Of a stretch of 14,457 bases of DNA, positions 13,801 through 14,457 are shown piece after piece. The DNA is from an uncultured Oscillibacter sp. (GTDB lineage: Bacteria; Bacillota; Clostridia; Oscillospirales; Oscillospiraceae). The notes under the pieces were generated by a model. That model was not told the origin of the DNA. It was given only the letters and a program-made list of their open reading frames with translations, and ran no database searches. The stretch lies in the NCBI GenBank assembly GCA_910585385.1, contig CAJUDV010000046.1:1-14457 (forward strand), in the 5' to 3' direction. The position numbers were made by a program, and so were the translations under genes. Each line of letters starts with the position of its first letter. Position 1 is the first letter of the stretch.

Positions 13801-14457
13801 ACCCACATAAACGGTGGTGTCGGTGACAATTTCTTCCCGGATGGCGTCGATGGGGGGATTCGTCACTTGGGCGAAAAGCTGCTTGAAGTAGTTGAACAGG
13901 GGTTGGCGGCGCTCGCTGAGTACTGCCAGCGGCGTGTCCACCCCCATGGCGGAGGTGGGCTCCATCCCATCTCGGGCCATGGGGAGAATGGCATCCTTCA
14001 CCTCCTCATAGGTGTAGCCGAAGGCCTTATACAGCCGGTCCCGCAGCTCCTGAGGATGGGTCTCCACCCGCTTGTTGGGAATGGGGAGGTCCCGGAGGTG
14101 AATCAGATTGGCGTCCAGCCACTCGCCGTAGGGCTGGCGGCGGGCATAGCGGGATTTGAGCTCTGCGTCGTCCACCAGCCGGCCTTCCCGGAGGTCCGCC
14201 AGTAGCATCCGTCCCGGCTGAAGGCGGGACTTTTTTACAATGCACTCCGGCGGCACATCCAGCACTCCCACCTCGGAGGAGAGAATCAGTTGTTGATCGT
14301 CTGTGAGATACCACCGGCAGGGCCGAAGTCCGTTCCGGTCCAGCACCGCCCCTACGGTGTCGCCATCGGAGAAGACAATGGCGGCGGGACCGTCCCAGGG
14401 CTCCATCATGGTGGCGTAATAGTGGTAGAAATCCCGCTTCTCCCGGTCCATCCGCTT
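10888..14457 (-). CDS. gltB: Glutamate synthase large subunit (5' end outside window)
   Basis: The frame is open from the right edge to TAA at 10888-10890, giving 1189 residues of a protein normally near 1500. About 300 N-terminal residues, including the start and the glutaminase nucleophile Cys, lie beyond 14457. What is present: the end of the glutamine amidotransferase domain (FYHYYATMMEPWDGPAA, LDRNGLRPCRWY); the central domain (from about 14150); the FMN-binding synthase domain (EAHECMAIAMNRIGGKSNSG near 12740, KMAQGAKPGEGGHLPG, SGHDGGTGAAP near 12300); the [3Fe-4S] motif C-x5-C-x4-C with codons between 12075 and 12040, followed by PAGIATQ; and the C-terminal GXGXG helix domain (about 11600-11170). 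It converts glutamine and 2-oxoglutarate to two glutamates. No frameshift or internal stop is seen, so the truncation is only the window edge. Confidence 0.97.
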   Translation of the reverse strand, partial: KRMDREKRDFYHYYATMMEPWDGPAAIVFSDGDTVGAVLDRNGLRPCRWYLTDDQQLILSSEVGVLDVPPECIVKKSRLQPGRMLLADLREGRLVDDAELKSRYARRQPYGEWLDANLIHLRDLPIPNKRVETHPQELRDRLYKAFGYTYEEVKDAILPMARDGMEPTSAMGVDTPLAVLSERRQPLFNYFKQLFAQVTNPPIDAIREEIVTDTTVYVGPSGNLLEEKASNCTVLQIQNPILTSVDLMKIRHMDRPGFHVETVSLLYYKGSPLANALDRLVVNVDRAYKKGANIIILSDRGVDENHVAIPSLLAVSTLEQHLVRTKKRTAVSMVLESAEPRDVHHFATLLGYGAQAINPYLAQECVEELVERGLLDKESSVAVRDYNEAILHGIVKIASKMGISTIQSYQSAQIFECVGINRATVDRYFTNTVSRVEGVGLEEIGEGVEWNHSQAFDPLGLGFDSTLDSAGIHKLRSGPDKEDHMYNPRTILLLQKAAREGSYEIFKEYSALVDFADKPHTLRGLLDFRVSEDGGIPLEEVEPVESIVRRFKTGAMSYGSISREAHECMAIAMNRIGGKSNSGEGGEARERLSSDRRSAIKQVASGRFGVTSEYLVSADEIQIKMAQGAKPGEGGHLPGKKVYPWIARTRCSTPGVTLISPPPHHDIYSIEDLAQLIYDLKNANRFARISVKLVSEAGVGTIAAGVAKAGAQVVLISGHDGGTGAAPRSSIQGAGLPWELGVAEAHQTLIQNDLRQQVVIEADGKLMTGRDVAIACMLGAEEFGFATAPLVAMGCCMMRVCNLDTCPAGIATQDPELRKRFSGRPEYVENFMYFVARELREYMASLGVRTVDELVGRCDLLRVREKLITRRAEALNLDALLQNPCGDHVPHFDPAAVYDFQLERTADMRVLMEKLGKSLRDRRSGRLDIRISSTDRAFGTLFGSEITRTCENGLPEDSYVITCRGGGGQSFGAFIPRGLTLDLEGDCNDGFGKGLSGGKLILHPPAGGTGFKPGENIIVGNVALYGATGGKAFINGMAGERFCVRNSGASAVVEGVGDHGCEYMTGGRAVILGPTGKNFAAGMSGGVAYVLDERHDLYLRLNKEQVQAAELTEAHDIAELRALIEEHVAATGSPRGKQILAAFQSYIPCFKKIMPRDYDRMLRAIAQQEEKGMSREQAEIEAFYATARG

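Noticed and set aside
12760..14205. Long + strand open frame (about 480 codons) opposite gltB
   Set aside because: It is antisense to clearly conserved GltB sequence, has no family motif or ribosome site, and is explained by high GC third-position bias.
1..14457. CRISPR arrays, tRNA or rRNA genes, phage or toxin-antitoxin genes
   Set aside because: No regularly spaced repeats, cloverleaf sequences, rRNA-like stretches or paired small toxin-antitoxin frames were seen on either strand.

Overview
The window looks like a chromosomal segment of a GC-rich anaerobic Firmicute of the Oscillospiraceae (Oscillibacter / Flavonifractor / Lawsonibacter type). The reasons are a type III glutamine synthetase in place of a short GSI, AGGAGG ribosome sites, short-stem U-tract terminators, an AmmeMemoRadiSam cassette and a DUF6076-like protein. 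The genus is an inference from gene content, not from a search.

Layout. Positions 1-384 hold a terminator for a gene outside the window, about 190 bases with nothing recognisable, and a good sigma-A promoter. Positions 385-3406 (+) form a probable three-gene unit: a Cys-rich DUF6076-like protein, a fusion of a class III extradiol dioxygenase-like (LigB/MEMO-type) domain with an AMMECR1 domain, and the partner radical SAM enzyme, whose start overlaps the fusion stop (ATGA). Positions 3407-3677 are a structured leader ending in an intrinsic terminator placed directly before the asnB ribosome site. Positions 3678-5507 (+) are a glutamine-dependent asparagine synthetase, followed by a strong terminator. 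Positions 5800-6711 (+) are a CorA-type divalent cation transporter. Positions 6712-7155 carry a terminator usable from both strands and a 160-bp element with long imperfect terminal inverted repeats that resembles a MITE. Positions 7156-14457 (-) read gltB (5' part missing) - gltD - glnN: glutamate synthase large and small subunits, then type III glutamine synthetase.

How it works together. GlnN (ammonia + glutamate to glutamine) and GltBD (glutamine + 2-oxoglutarate to glutamate) are the two halves of the GS-GOGAT cycle, and AsnB spends glutamine to make asparagine, so about half of the window is nitrogen assimilation. glnN has its own promoter matching both consensus hexamers exactly (TTGACA-N17-TATAAT), and the transcript runs at once into a long terminator hairpin, so glnN is probably controlled by attenuation. 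asnB also has a terminator in front of its ribosome site. The AmmeMemoRadiSam pair is the least understood part; the metal ligands of its dioxygenase-like domain and the radical SAM cysteines all look intact.
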